Shown piece after piece: positions 7,645 through 16,713 of a DNA stretch of 64,000 nt; the stretch's first letter is position 1; every line of letters begins with the position of its first letter. The translations under genes and the position numbers were made by a program. The DNA comes from Paraburkholderia phytofirmans PsJN (GTDB taxonomy: Bacteria > Pseudomonadota > Gammaproteobacteria > Burkholderiales > Burkholderiaceae), in assembly GCF_000020125.1 (NCBI RefSeq), contig NC_010681.1, forward strand, positions 4,278,001 to 4,342,000, in the 5' to 3' direction. Under the pieces are notes generated by a model, which saw nothing but the letters and a program-made list of their open reading frames with translations, was not told the origin of the DNA and ran no database searches.

Positions 7645-10017
7645 ATGACTCTCCTGTACGAGCAGCCGCCTGCTGAACCCCTGACGCCCGAACAACAACT
7701 CGAGCAGGACATCGCGCTCGTGTTGCAAACGGCGCTCGACCATCACCACAAGGGCGAATTCGAGGACGCGCATGCGCTGTATCGGGCCATTCTCGACGCG
7801 AATCCGAAACACGCCGACGTGCTGTACAACCTCGGCGTACTGCTCGGCCAGACCGCCCGTACGGCGGAAGCCCTGCCGCTTTTCGAGCAGTGCCTGGGAC
7901 TTCATCCTCACAACGGCCAGTACTGGGCCGCCTACATCAGCGCGCTGATCGACGCCGGCGAAACCGCCGCGGCATGGCTGGCGCTCGAGATGGGTCAGAA
8001 GCAGGGCTTGAAGGGACCGGCGGTGGACGGCTTGATCGTGCGCATGGCCAATCCCGGCAAAGTCATCCATACCTTGCCGGTCGCGGCGCAGAAGCCGCAA
8101 GCTGAGCCGGCCGCTGCAACAGAGACGCCGCCGGCTGCGGAAAGCACGCGCACCACCATCGCATCGGGCCGCCGGGTCAGCCAGCAGGAAACCAACCGCT
8201 ACACGGCGCTTTATAACAAAGGCAATGTCGTCGAGGCGGTGAAACTCGCCCGCTCCCTGACGCAACGCTTTCCCGCCGATGGCAATTCGTGGCGCTGGCT
8301 CGGCATCGCGCTGCACCGTCTGGGCCGCTATGACGAAGCGCTTGCCCCGCTGCGCAAAGCCGCTGAACTGTTTCCCGAGGAACTCGAAAGCCGCACCGTG
8401 CTGGCCGATACGCTGCGCCTGAAAGGCTTGCCGGCGGAAACCGAGCAGGAGTGCCGCAAGATCCTCGCGATCAACCCGGACTACGCCGAAGCGCAGCGGA
8501 TCTTCGGCATGTCGCTGGTTCATCAGGGCCGCGTGGCCGAGGGCCTGGCCGCCGCACGGCGCGCGATCGAACTCGCGCCGAACAATTCCACCGCCTACAG
8601 CACGCTCGGCGTGTTGCTGCTCGATCTCGGCTTCGTGAGCGAGGCGGAAAAAGAATTCCGCGCCGCGCTGGAGAAGGATCCGAAAGACCACATCGCGGCC
8701 AACAACTTCCTCTTCACGCTGTCGCACAACCCGGAGATCGATCACGGCACGCTGTTCGCCGAGCACACCAACTTCGCGCGTCAGCATGAAGATCCGGTGC
8801 GCGCGCAGTGGCCGCGTCACGTGAACAAACGCTCGCCGGATCGCAAGCTGAAGATCGGCCTCGTTTCGGGCGACCTGTTCCGCCACGCCGTCGCGTCGTA
8901 TTTGCTGCCGATCATGGAGCATCTGGCCAAGGACCCGAATCTGTCCTTGCATGTGTACAACAACCACATCGCCGAAGACGACTACACGCAGTTGCTGCGC
9001 AATTGCGCCGATGAATGGCACCAGATCACCGGCATGCCGGACGCGCAACTCGCCAACAAGATCCGCGACGAACGCATCGACATTCTGTTCGATCTGTCGG
9101 GCCACACGGGCCGCAACCGGCTGCTGACGTTCGCGCGCAAGCCCGCGCCGATTCAGGTGACCTGGATGGGTTATCCGGGCACCACCGGCCTGAGCGCGAT
9201 GGACTATTACCTGGCGGACAAGTACGGCGTGCCGTTCGGGCCGGCGGAAAACCAGTTCTCCGAAAAGATCGTCCATCTGCCGTCGAGCGCGACGTTCCTG
9301 CCGGAGCAGAGCGCGCCGCCGGTCAATATTCTGCCGGCCATGCATAACGGCTATGTCACGTTCGGCAGTTTCAACCGCCTGAACAAACTGCGCCGCGACG
9401 TGATCGCCCTGTGGGCCGAGTTGCTGCGCGCTCAGCCGACCGCAAAAATGTTGCTCGGCGCGATCGCCACCGACGAAGACGAACAGTTGCTGATCGACTG
9501 GTTCGCCGGGGAAGGCATCGAGCGCGAGCGGTTGATGTTCCGCCGCCGTTCGAGCATTCCGGTTTATCTGCAACAGCATTTCCACGTCGATATCTGCCTG
9601 GACACGTTCCCGTACACGGGTTCGACCACGGTGCTGAACTCGTTGTGGATGGGCGTGCCCACGCTGACTATCGCCGGCGACACGCTGGCGAGCCGCGCCG
9701 GTACGACCTGGATGTCGCATGTCGGGCTCGATGACTTCGTGGTCGCGAACAAGGAAGAATTCGTTGCGCGCGGCGTGGCATTGGCCTCCGACCTTCCCGC
9801 GCTCGCCGACATCCGCACCGGCTTGCGCGAACGCTGCGCGGCCTCGGCGGCGTTCCGTCCCGAGGTGGTCGCGGCAGGCGTCTCACGCGCACTGCGGATC
9901 ATGTGGCAACGCTGGTGTGCGGGCGAACCGGCCGCTGCCTTCGAAGTTTCGATCGAAGACGTAACCGGCGCCGCCAGCGAAGCGCCCGTGCTGTCCGAAC
10001 AAGGGGAATCCAAGTGA
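7645..10017 (+). CDS. TPR-repeat GT41-type (O-GlcNAc transferase-like) glycosyltransferase
   Basis: The 790-residue protein has tetratricopeptide repeats over about residues 15-390 and a SPINDLY/OGT-type catalytic region over about 400-760. The latter shows LKIGLVSGDLFRHAVASYLL, DILFDLSGHTGRNRLLTF, PIQVTWMGYPGTTGL and LDTFPYTGSTTVLNSLWMG, all standard for GT41 enzymes that transfer a sugar from UDP or dTDP donors to Ser/Thr. ATG at 7645 is chosen because the TPR region starts soon after; the longer open frame upstream crosses the fliT terminator. Being first in the cluster and next to fliC-fliD-fliT, it is the likely flagellin glycosyltransferase. It overlaps the next gene by four bases. Confidence 0.9.
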   Translation: MTLLYEQPPAEPLTPEQQLEQDIALVLQTALDHHHKGEFEDAHALYRAILDANPKHADVLYNLGVLLGQTARTAEALPLFEQCLGLHPHNGQYWAAYISALIDAGETAAAWLALEMGQKQGLKGPAVDGLIVRMANPGKVIHTLPVAAQKPQAEPAAATETPPAAESTRTTIASGRRVSQQETNRYTALYNKGNVVEAVKLARSLTQRFPADGNSWRWLGIALHRLGRYDEALAPLRKAAELFPEELESRTVLADTLRLKGLPAETEQECRKILAINPDYAEAQRIFGMSLVHQGRVAEGLAAARRAIELAPNNSTAYSTLGVLLLDLGFVSEAEKEFRAALEKDPKDHIAANNFLFTLSHNPEIDHGTLFAEHTNFARQHEDPVRAQWPRHVNKRSPDRKLKIGLVSGDLFRHAVASYLLPIMEHLAKDPNLSLHVYNNHIAEDDYTQLLRNCADEWHQITGMPDAQLANKIRDERIDILFDLSGHTGRNRLLTFARKPAPIQVTWMGYPGTTGLSAMDYYLADKYGVPFGPAENQFSEKIVHLPSSATFLPEQSAPPVNILPAMHNGYVTFGSFNRLNKLRRDVIALWAELLRAQPTAKMLLGAIATDEDEQLLIDWFAGEGIERERLMFRRRSSIPVYLQQHFHVDICLDTFPYTGSTTVLNSLWMGVPTLTIAGDTLASRAGTTWMSHVGLDDFVVANKEEFVARGVALASDLPALADIRTGLRERCAASAAFRPEVVAAGVSRALRIMWQRWCAGEPAAAFEVSIEDVTGAASEAPVLSEQGESK

Positions 10018-11171
10018 ACGCAGCTTTGCCGCTTCGCGCTATCGAGTCACCGATCGAGTCGCCGATCGACGAGCGTATTTACGTTACCCAGCCGCATCTC
10101 GCGCCGCTCGAAGAGTTCATCCCCTATCTCCAGCAGATCTGGGACAGCAAGGTGCTGACCAACGGCGGCCCGTTTCATCAGCAGTTCGAAGCGGCGCTGT
10201 GCAAGTATCTCGGCGTCAAGCATCTTGCATTGTTCACGAACGGCACGCTTGCATTGCTCACCGCATTGCAAGCGCTGCGCGTGACGGGCGAAGTGATCAC
10301 CACGCCCTATTCGTTCGTCGCGACCGCGCACTCGCTGGTGTGGAACGGCATCAAGCCGGTGTTCGTCGATGTCGATCCGGACACGCTCAATCTCGATCCC
10401 GCGAAGATCGAAGCGGCCATCACGCCGCAGACCACCGCGATCATGCCGGTGCATTGCTACGGCAAGCCGTGCGATGTCGACGCCATCCAGAAGATCGCCG
10501 ACAACTACAACCTGAAGGTGATCTACGACGCCGCGCATGCGTTCGGCGTTCAGACCGACACCGGCAGCGTGCTCGAACACGGTGATCTGGCGGTGCTGAG
10601 CTTTCACGCCACGAAGGTGTTCAACACTTTCGAAGGCGGCGCGATCATCTGCCAGGACGCGAAGACCAAGCAGCGCATCGACCATCTGAAGAACTTCGGT
10701 TTCGTGGATGAAACGACGGTGGTGGCCTCCGGCATCAACGGCAAGATGAGCGAAATCAATGCCGCGTTCGGTCTGCTGCAACTGCAGCACATCGACGAAG
10801 CATTGGCCCGGCGCGCGCAGATCGATGCGATGTATCGCGAACGGCTGCGCGACATTCCCGGCATCCGCTGCATGCAGAAAGCCGGCGAGAAAGTGGCGAA
10901 TCACTCGTACTTCCCGATCCTCGTCGGCCCCGAATTCCCAATCAGCCGCGACGCGCTGTATCAGAAGTTCCGCGATCACGACATCTACGCGCGCCGCTAC
11001 TTCTATCCGCTGATTTCCGACTTCCCGATTTATCGCGGTCTGCCGTCGGCACACCGTGAAAATCTGCCGATTGCGCACGCCGCCGCGCAACAGGTGCTGT
11101 GTCTGCCGATTTTCCCGGCGCTGACCGACGGCATGCTCGAGCGCATTGTCGGACTCATCGCGGACTGCTGA
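10014..11171 (+). CDS. DegT/DnrJ/EryC1 family sugar aminotransferase
   Basis: The 385-residue protein is a PLP-dependent nucleotide-sugar aminotransferase. It carries LGVKHLALFTNGTLALLTAL (cofactor phosphate site), VIYDAAHAFGV and LSFHATKVFNTFEGGAI, where the Lys of HATK forms the Schiff base. Such enzymes put an amino group on a 4-keto-6-deoxy or 3-keto sugar nucleotide. The GTG start at 10014 overlaps the previous stop (GTGA) and AAGGGG lies before it. No sugar dehydratase is in the window, so the keto substrate must come from elsewhere, for example the O-antigen pathway. A VioA-like role is possible but unproven. Confidence 0.9.
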   Translation: MNAALPLRAIESPIESPIDERIYVTQPHLAPLEEFIPYLQQIWDSKVLTNGGPFHQQFEAALCKYLGVKHLALFTNGTLALLTALQALRVTGEVITTPYSFVATAHSLVWNGIKPVFVDVDPDTLNLDPAKIEAAITPQTTAIMPVHCYGKPCDVDAIQKIADNYNLKVIYDAAHAFGVQTDTGSVLEHGDLAVLSFHATKVFNTFEGGAIICQDAKTKQRIDHLKNFGFVDETTVVASGINGKMSEINAAFGLLQLQHIDEALARRAQIDAMYRERLRDIPGIRCMQKAGEKVANHSYFPILVGPEFPISRDALYQKFRDHDIYARRYFYPLISDFPIYRGLPSAHRENLPIAHAAAQQVLCLPIFPALTDGMLERIVGLIADC

Positions 11172-11173
11172 TC

Positions 11174-12214
11174 ATGACGTCCACTGTTCGATCCGACCGG
11201 GTGCAAGCGCGCATTCTCGATATCGCTGGATTTCTGCCCGAGCGGATCCTGACGAACGAGCAGCTCGCCGCGCTCTATCCGGAATGGCCGGCGGACAAAA
11301 TCCTGGCCAAGACCGGCATTCAGCAACGGCATATCGCGTCGGCCGAACAGACAGCGGCGGACCTGGCTTACGAAGCGGCGCGCAAGCTCTTCGCCCAGGG
11401 CGCGGTGAACGCGCAGGACGTCGACTTCGTCATTCTGTGCACGCAGGCACCCGACTATGTGCTGCCCACTTCGGCCTGCCTGCTGCAGGACCGGCTCGGC
11501 ATTGCGACTCACGCCGGCGCGCTCGACGTGAATCTCGGCTGCTCGGGCTACGTGTACGGACTCTCGCTCGCCAAGGGTCTGGTGGAAACCGGCGCCGCAC
11601 GCTGCGTGCTGCTGCTGACCGCCGACACTTATTCGAAATACGTGCACCCGCTCGACAAGAGCGTTCGCACCCTGTTCGGCGACGGCGCCAGCGCGACGGC
11701 GATCACCGCTGCCACGGACGGCGACGCGTCGATCGGCCCTTTCGTGTTTGGCACGGACGGGCGCGGCGCGCAAAACCTGATCGTCAAGGCGGGACTGTTT
11801 CGCGAACCGAAGAGCGCGCAAAGCGCACTCGAAACGACCGATGCGTCCGGCAACGTGCGCACCGACGAACATCTGTACATGAACGGCGCCGAAGTGATGG
11901 CGTTCTCGCTTGCCGAAGTGCCTAAAGCGGCGACAGCGCTGCTCGAAAAGGCCGGCATGGACCGCGAGGAAATCGACTTCTTCGTGCTGCATCAGGCAAA
12001 CCGTTTCATGCTCGAAGCACTGCGCAAGAAGATGAAGGTCCCGGAAGCGAAGTTTCCGATCCTGATGGAGCAATGCGGCAACACCGTTTCTTCGACGGTT
12101 CCGCTCGCATTGAAGCAGATGAAAGACGACGGCCTGCTCACGCACGGCAGTCGATTGATGTTGTTGGGCTTTGGCGTCGGCTACTCATGGGCCGGTTGCA
12201 TGGTGACTTACTAG
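11174..12214 (+). CDS. 3-oxoacyl-ACP synthase III homologue (first of two)
   Basis: The 346-residue protein has a complete ketosynthase-III thiolase fold with Cys123 in NLGCSGYVYGL, His273 in VLHQANRFML and Asn303 in CGNTVSSTVP, the Cys-His-Asn triad that condenses an acyl thioester with malonyl-ACP. It starts 2 bases after the aminotransferase stop. Standing next to an acyl carrier protein and a second KAS-III inside a sugar cluster, it probably makes the short acyl chain later attached to the amino sugar rather than starting bulk fatty acid synthesis. Direct acyl transfer to the sugar by a CerJ-like KAS-III is an alternative. Confidence 0.88.
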   Translation: MTSTVRSDRVQARILDIAGFLPERILTNEQLAALYPEWPADKILAKTGIQQRHIASAEQTAADLAYEAARKLFAQGAVNAQDVDFVILCTQAPDYVLPTSACLLQDRLGIATHAGALDVNLGCSGYVYGLSLAKGLVETGAARCVLLLTADTYSKYVHPLDKSVRTLFGDGASATAITAATDGDASIGPFVFGTDGRGAQNLIVKAGLFREPKSAQSALETTDASGNVRTDEHLYMNGAEVMAFSLAEVPKAATALLEKAGMDREEIDFFVLHQANRFMLEALRKKMKVPEAKFPILMEQCGNTVSSTVPLALKQMKDDGLLTHGSRLMLLGFGVGYSWAGCMVTY

Positions 12215-12225
12215 CAGGAGTGGAC

Positions 12226-12453
12226 ATGGAAAGCTTTTACGAAGGAATGGCCGAAATCTTCGAGATCGACGCGAGCCTGATTACGCCGGAACTCGATTTA
12301 CACGAGCACAACTGGGATTCGCTCGCCGTCGTGTCGACGATCGCTCTCGTCGACGACTGCTTCAACGTGATGCTGAGCGGCCAGACGTTGAACAATTGCA
12401 ACACCATCGCCGACATCGAAGCACTGATCAGCACGGCGAAAAAAGCAGCCTAA
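12226..12453 (+). CDS. acyl carrier protein
   Basis: The 75-residue acidic protein has the ACP fold and the serine for phosphopantetheine in HNWDSLAVVST, near residue 27-28. The usual DSL core is intact. It should carry the growing short acyl chain as a thioester for the two neighbouring KAS-III enzymes and the SDR. ATG at 12226 is chosen with GGAG upstream. It lies between the two ketosynthase genes, so it is a dedicated carrier for this cluster rather than the housekeeping AcpP, whose core DSLDTVE motif it lacks. Confidence 0.9.
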   Translation: MESFYEGMAEIFEIDASLITPELDLHEHNWDSLAVVSTIALVDDCFNVMLSGQTLNNCNTIADIEALISTAKKAA

Positions 12454-12463
12454 GGAGTTGAGC

Positions 12464-13528
12464 ATGAGTTCGCCGGACTTCAGCGCAGGGCGCGAGTTAC
12501 GCACGCAAGGCGCTCGCATCGCAGGCGTGGTGTCGTGCGTGCCGTCGAGACAGGTGGATAACGACTACTTCCTCGAGCGGTTCGATGCATCCGCTGTCCG
12601 CGACGTGGTCAAGATGATCGGCGTCAACCGACGCCGCTGGGCCGACGCGCAGACGAGCACCGGCGATCTGTGCCGCAAGGCCGGCGAGAAGCTGCTCGCT
12701 GGACTCGGCTGGCAGGCGGACTCGATCGACGCGCTGATCTTGGTCTCGCAAACGCCGGACTACCGCTTGCCCGGCACGGCGTTCGTGCTGCAGGCGGAAA
12801 TGGGTTTGCCGAGCGCGTGTCTCGCCTTCGACATCAACCTCGGCTGCTCCGGCTATCCGCAAGCGCTGTGGCTCGGCATGAACCTGATTCAGACCGGCGC
12901 GGCGAAGCGCGTGCTGCTCGCGGTGGGCGACACGATCAGCAAGATGATCGACCCGACCGACCGCTCCACCACGCTGCTGTTCGGCGACGCGGGCACGATG
13001 ACGGCGCTCGAAGCGTCGGACAGCGAGGCGGCCGCGCACTTCATCATCGGTGCCGACGGCAAGGGCGTGCGCAATCTGATCGTGCCGTCGGGCGGCTTCA
13101 AGTCGTATGACGCCGCAGGCGACGAACGCATGGCCGGCAAATCGCCGCAATGCCTCTTCATGGACGGCGGCGAGATTTTCAATTTCACGCTGAACGCGGT
13201 GCCGAAGCTGGTCTCGCGCACGCTCGATATCGCCGGCCGCGACAAGGACACGTACGACGCGTTCCTGTTCCATCAGGCCAACCTGTTCATGCTCAAGCAT
13301 CTGGCCAAGAAGGCCGGCCTGCCGGCTGAACGCGTGCCGACCAATATCGGCGACTACGGCAATACGAGTTGTGCATCGATTCCGCTGCTGATGACCACCG
13401 AACTGAAACACCGCCTGAAGGAAGAAACGCTGCAACTGGGCATGTTCGGCTTCGGCGTCGGGTATTCGTGGGCTTCGGCGGCGCTCGCGGTCGGGCCGCT
13501 CACCATCGTGGACACGATCGAGACATGA
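12464..13528 (+). CDS. 3-oxoacyl-ACP synthase III homologue (second of two)
   Basis: The 354-residue protein is a second KAS-III with Cys128 in DINLGCSGYPQAL, His270 in FHQANLFML and Asn300 in YGNTSCASIP, so the triad is intact. It is clearly related to the gene two places upstream but well diverged, so the pair is not a recent duplication. ATG at 12464 has AAGGAG six bases upstream; a TTG six bases earlier is possible. Two KAS-III enzymes around one ACP suggest two successive condensations, or one condensing and one transferring enzyme. It overlaps the SDR gene by four bases. Confidence 0.88.
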   Translation: MSSPDFSAGRELRTQGARIAGVVSCVPSRQVDNDYFLERFDASAVRDVVKMIGVNRRRWADAQTSTGDLCRKAGEKLLAGLGWQADSIDALILVSQTPDYRLPGTAFVLQAEMGLPSACLAFDINLGCSGYPQALWLGMNLIQTGAAKRVLLAVGDTISKMIDPTDRSTTLLFGDAGTMTALEASDSEAAAHFIIGADGKGVRNLIVPSGGFKSYDAAGDERMAGKSPQCLFMDGGEIFNFTLNAVPKLVSRTLDIAGRDKDTYDAFLFHQANLFMLKHLAKKAGLPAERVPTNIGDYGNTSCASIPLLMTTELKHRLKEETLQLGMFGFGVGYSWASAALAVGPLTIVDTIET

Positions 13529-14289
13529 CACTCTTTGCTGACAACTGCCTCGCCGGCGGCCTCTATCTCGTGACCGGCGCGTCGTCGGGCATCGGCCAGG
13601 CCAGCGCGAAACTGATCGCCAGCCTGGGCGGCCGCGTGATTGCCGCCGGGCGCGACGAGGCTCGCCTTCAGGCGACGCTCGCCGGGCTTCACGGCAGCGG
13701 CCATGCTATCGCCGTCGCATCGCTCGCCGACGCCGATCAAACCGCCGAATGGGTGAGTCACCTCGCTGAAACGCACGGCACGTTTACCGGCGTGTTTCAC
13801 GCGGCCGGCGTCGAGTTGATTCGTCCCGCGAAGCTGACGAAGCAGGAACAACTGGACCAGGTGTTCGGCAGCAGTTTGTATGCGGCGTTCGGTATTGCGC
13901 GCGCCGGCAGCAAGAAGAACGTGATCGCGGATGGCGGTTCGCTCGTGTTCATGTCGTCGGTGGCCGGTTCGACGGGTCAGGCGGGCATGACGGCTTACTC
14001 CGCCGCCAAGGCGGGCATCGACGGACTGGTCCGCTCGCTTGCCTGCGAAATGGCGCCGCGCAAGATTCGCGTCAACTCGATCGCGGCGGGCGCGGTTCAC
14101 ACCGCCATGCATGAGCGGCTGACGGGCGGCAGCCCCGATGAAGCGCTCGCGGCCTACGAAAAGAGCCACCTGCTCGGCTTCGGCGAGGCCGGCGACGTCG
14201 CGCAATCCGCGCTGTTCCTGCTGAGCGGGGCGAGCCGCTGGATCACCGGCACCACGCTCGTCGTCGACGGCGGATACAAGGTTCGATGA
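13525..14289 (+). CDS. short-chain dehydrogenase/reductase
   Basis: The 254-residue SDR carries the NAD(P)-binding TGASSGIG motif near residues 17-24 and the catalytic Ser (MSSVAGSTG) and YSAAK (Tyr and Lys) near residues 140-160. The C-terminus ITGTTLVVDGGYKVR is typical of FabG-like members. Beside KAS-III and ACP genes, the likely job is reduction of a 3-oxoacyl-ACP to 3-hydroxyacyl-ACP, giving a hydroxyacyl group for the sugar. A sugar ketoreductase role cannot be excluded. Its ATG overlaps the previous stop and its own stop overlaps the next start. Confidence 0.9.
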   Translation: MTLFADNCLAGGLYLVTGASSGIGQASAKLIASLGGRVIAAGRDEARLQATLAGLHGSGHAIAVASLADADQTAEWVSHLAETHGTFTGVFHAAGVELIRPAKLTKQEQLDQVFGSSLYAAFGIARAGSKKNVIADGGSLVFMSSVAGSTGQAGMTAYSAAKAGIDGLVRSLACEMAPRKIRVNSIAAGAVHTAMHERLTGGSPDEALAAYEKSHLLGFGEAGDVAQSALFLLSGASRWITGTTLVVDGGYKVR

Positions 14290-14921
14290 TGGTGAAGCGA
14301 CTGATCGTGGCCGGCTGCGGCGCTTTTGCGCGCGAGCTGATCAACTGGGCGCAAGATGCCGCCGACGCGGGCCGGGGCGTGAGCATCACTGCTTTTCTCG
14401 ACGCCAATCCGGCCGCGCTGGAAGGCTATCCGTACCAGCTCGAATGGCGCGGCGACATCGACGACTATTGCCCGCAGGATGGCGAAGCCTTGCTCGTCGC
14501 TATCGGCGACCCTCTTGCCAAGCGCGCCGTGGTGGCGCGCCTGCGTGAGCGCGGCGCGGTGTTCGCGACACTCGTGCATCCGAGCGCCGTCATCGCGCGC
14601 TCCGCCGTGCTCGGCGAAGGCGTCGTGGTGTGCCCTCAAGCGGTGGTGTCGGCCGACGCCCATGTCGGCGACTTCGTCGCGGTCAACGTGCAGTCGAGCG
14701 TCGGCCACGACGTCAAACTCGGAGCCTACTCGACGCTCAGCTCGCACGTCGACCTGACCGGCTACGTGCAAACCGGCGAGAGCGTGTTTTTTGGCAGCGG
14801 CGCGAAAATCCTGCCGAAGCTGAAGATCGGCGCACGCGCGAAAATCGGCGCCGGCGCCATCGTGATGCGCTCGGTGGCCGAAGACGCCGTGATCTACACC
14901 GCGCCCGCCAGGAAGCTCTGA
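14286..14921 (+). CDS. NeuD/PglD-type sugar O/N-acyltransferase (left-handed beta helix)
   Basis: The 211-residue protein has an N-terminal Rossmann-like part (KRLIVAGCGAFARELINWA) that binds the nucleotide sugar, and hexapeptide repeats from about residue 95 (VHPSAVIARSAVLGEGVVV, then AHVGDFVAVN, ARAKIGAGAIVM) forming a trimeric beta helix. This is the architecture of PglD and NeuD, which acylate amino sugars from acyl-CoA. Here it may take the ACP-borne acyl chain made by the preceding genes and place it on the amino group set by the aminotransferase. The donor (CoA or ACP) cannot be decided from sequence. Confidence 0.88.
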   Translation: MMVKRLIVAGCGAFARELINWAQDAADAGRGVSITAFLDANPAALEGYPYQLEWRGDIDDYCPQDGEALLVAIGDPLAKRAVVARLRERGAVFATLVHPSAVIARSAVLGEGVVVCPQAVVSADAHVGDFVAVNVQSSVGHDVKLGAYSTLSSHVDLTGYVQTGESVFFGSGAKILPKLKIGARAKIGAGAIVMRSVAEDAVIYTAPARKL

Positions 14922-14922
14922 G

Positions 14923-15966
14923 ATGACGCTCGACCGGATTCTGTTCGAACAGTACTGGCATCTCGCCTGTCATCGCCGTGAGCTCGCCAACGACGGCGAC
15001 TTCATCAAATTCGACGGCGTGTCGGGCGAGATCGTCCTGTTCAACGACAACGGCGAGATCGTTGCATTCGACAATACCTGCCCGCACCGCGGCGCGCGCA
15101 TTTATACCGACGAGCACGGCAACCGGCCGGCGACCTGCGGCTATCACGGTTGGACTTACAAGAACGGGACGATCATCGTGCCGGAGAAGGCGCGCTTCAA
15201 GTCGTGCGATATCGACCGCGCGCGCTTCAACACATTCCAGGTCGACTGGTGCGGCGACTTCGTGTTCTTCGCGATCAAGCCGCGCATGGGCTTGTACGAA
15301 CAGTTGGGTAAAAGCGCGGATATCCTCGAGAACATTTCGTTCAATGTCGACCGGCGCCTCGATCTGAACCGCTACGACTACGAGTGCTATTGGCCGCTCG
15401 CCGTCGAGAACGCGCTCGAGCCGTATCACATCGCCGCGGTCCACGCGGAAACGCTCGCCACCTTGCAACTCGGCGACGGTCAGAACGTGTTCGACGGCGC
15501 CAATTCGATCTGGTACGCACCACTCGGGAATGCACGCGTTGTCAACCAGTTGGCGCGGCTGCGCAGGCTGTTCAATATCGACTACCAGTACGAGGGATAT
15601 ATGAGTCTTTATATCTTCCCGTTCACGATGATTTCGTCGACGTACGGCTACTCGTATTCGCTGCAGAACTTCTTCCCGGCGCGGCAAGGCGAAAGCCGCA
15701 CGCGGTTCACCAGCCGACTGTACGCATCGAACACGCTGAATGAGAACGCCACGCGCGTGCTCGATTCGTTTTTCGAATCCACCGTGCGAATGAACCGGAA
15801 AGTATTCGAAGAAGATCACGAGGTCTGCAAGCTGCTTCCCCGGGACTCGTGGTCGATGGAGCCGCTCAAATATGCATCCGATCTAGAATCGAAAATTCTT
15901 CATTTCAGGCAGACATACCGCGAAAGCGCTTGTGTACAACACACCAATCATCAACTTTCGAAATAA
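14923..15966 (+). CDS. Rieske non-heme iron oxygenase, alpha-subunit-like
   Basis: The 347-residue protein has a Rieske [2Fe-2S] site, C53-P-H55 and C72-G-Y-H75, in the N-terminal third, and the mononuclear iron motif ENALEPYHIAAVH near residues 165-177. This is the layout of ring-hydroxylating and related oxygenases, which need an outside reductase not seen here. In a glycan cluster it likely hydroxylates or otherwise oxidises the sugar or its acyl chain. It starts one base after the NeuD-type gene and its TAA overlaps the next ATG (TAATG). Confidence 0.88.
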   Translation: MTLDRILFEQYWHLACHRRELANDGDFIKFDGVSGEIVLFNDNGEIVAFDNTCPHRGARIYTDEHGNRPATCGYHGWTYKNGTIIVPEKARFKSCDIDRARFNTFQVDWCGDFVFFAIKPRMGLYEQLGKSADILENISFNVDRRLDLNRYDYECYWPLAVENALEPYHIAAVHAETLATLQLGDGQNVFDGANSIWYAPLGNARVVNQLARLRRLFNIDYQYEGYMSLYIFPFTMISSTYGYSYSLQNFFPARQGESRTRFTSRLYASNTLNENATRVLDSFFESTVRMNRKVFEEDHEVCKLLPRDSWSMEPLKYASDLESKILHFRQTYRESACVQHTNHQLSK

Positions 15967-16667
15967 TGACAAATACTGACAACAAGATCTATCAACCTTC
16001 AAAAATGATTCACATCCGCCCCACTCACCTGTTGTCGATCCCGGATGATTTTGAAGAAGAAATCAAATTCTTTATGCCGCCAGCGCAAGGCGCCGGCTCG
16101 CTTACGACGATTGAGTCGGTGATGCTCCTGAAACTTCTGCGGTGCGTCGAGCCGACGTTCATATTCGAATTTGGTACATATAAGGGTTATACGACGCGCC
16201 TGTTGTTGGAGAATCTCCCGGAGAGCAATGTCGAAGGCGAGCGGATTTATACCCTTGACCTGCCAGAGATCGACAATATCGATTTTCAAGGGGGCGACAA
16301 AAACCTTGCTCTGGAGGCGCTCAACTTCAAACGAAAATATCTGAATTCCAGCAAAAAAAATCTGGTTAAACAGATTTTTCAGGATTCGATGACGCTTGAT
16401 GCGGCACAATACACGAAGAAATTTCAATATATTTTTGTCGATGCAAATCACGAAGTCAGCTACGTCAAAAAGGACACCGAAAACTCACTGAAAATGCTGG
16501 CGGACTCGCCCAGCTGCATCATCTGGCACGACTACGGAAATCGTGAATTTCCGCAGTTGACTCAATATCTTGACGATCTCGCGTCCGACATGACGCTTTA
16601 CCACGTCGAAGGCACGATGCTCGTGTTCCACTTGAAGGGCGTTGAAGTCCCGGTTCGGAAATCCTGA
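15966..16667 (+). CDS. class I SAM-dependent methyltransferase-like protein (Methyltransf_24 type)
   Basis: The 233-residue protein has a glycine-poor but recognisable SAM site, FIFEFGTYKGYTTRLLLENL, near residues 60-80, then YTLDLPE and the acidic FQYIFVDANHEVSYV near 155, as in sugar and macrocin-type O-methyltransferases. It probably methylates a hydroxyl of the glycan. Base composition is visibly more A+T-rich than the upstream cluster, with AAA and AAT codons common, suggesting a separate origin for this gene and the next. It is translationally coupled to the Rieske gene by TAATG. Confidence 0.75.
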   Translation: MTNTDNKIYQPSKMIHIRPTHLLSIPDDFEEEIKFFMPPAQGAGSLTTIESVMLLKLLRCVEPTFIFEFGTYKGYTTRLLLENLPESNVEGERIYTLDLPEIDNIDFQGGDKNLALEALNFKRKYLNSSKKNLVKQIFQDSMTLDAAQYTKKFQYIFVDANHEVSYVKKDTENSLKMLADSPSCIIWHDYGNREFPQLTQYLDDLASDMTLYHVEGTMLVFHLKGVEVPVRKS

Positions 16668-16713
16668 ACAACCGCATCTTTATTATCGCGACACCATTCA
16701 AGCGGGAATTATT

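Noticed and set aside
7552..9720. 722-residue open frame opposite the GT41 gene
   Set aside because: It is a codon-bias shadow on the reverse strand, with the composition typical of antisense frames in high-GC genes and no ribosome site.
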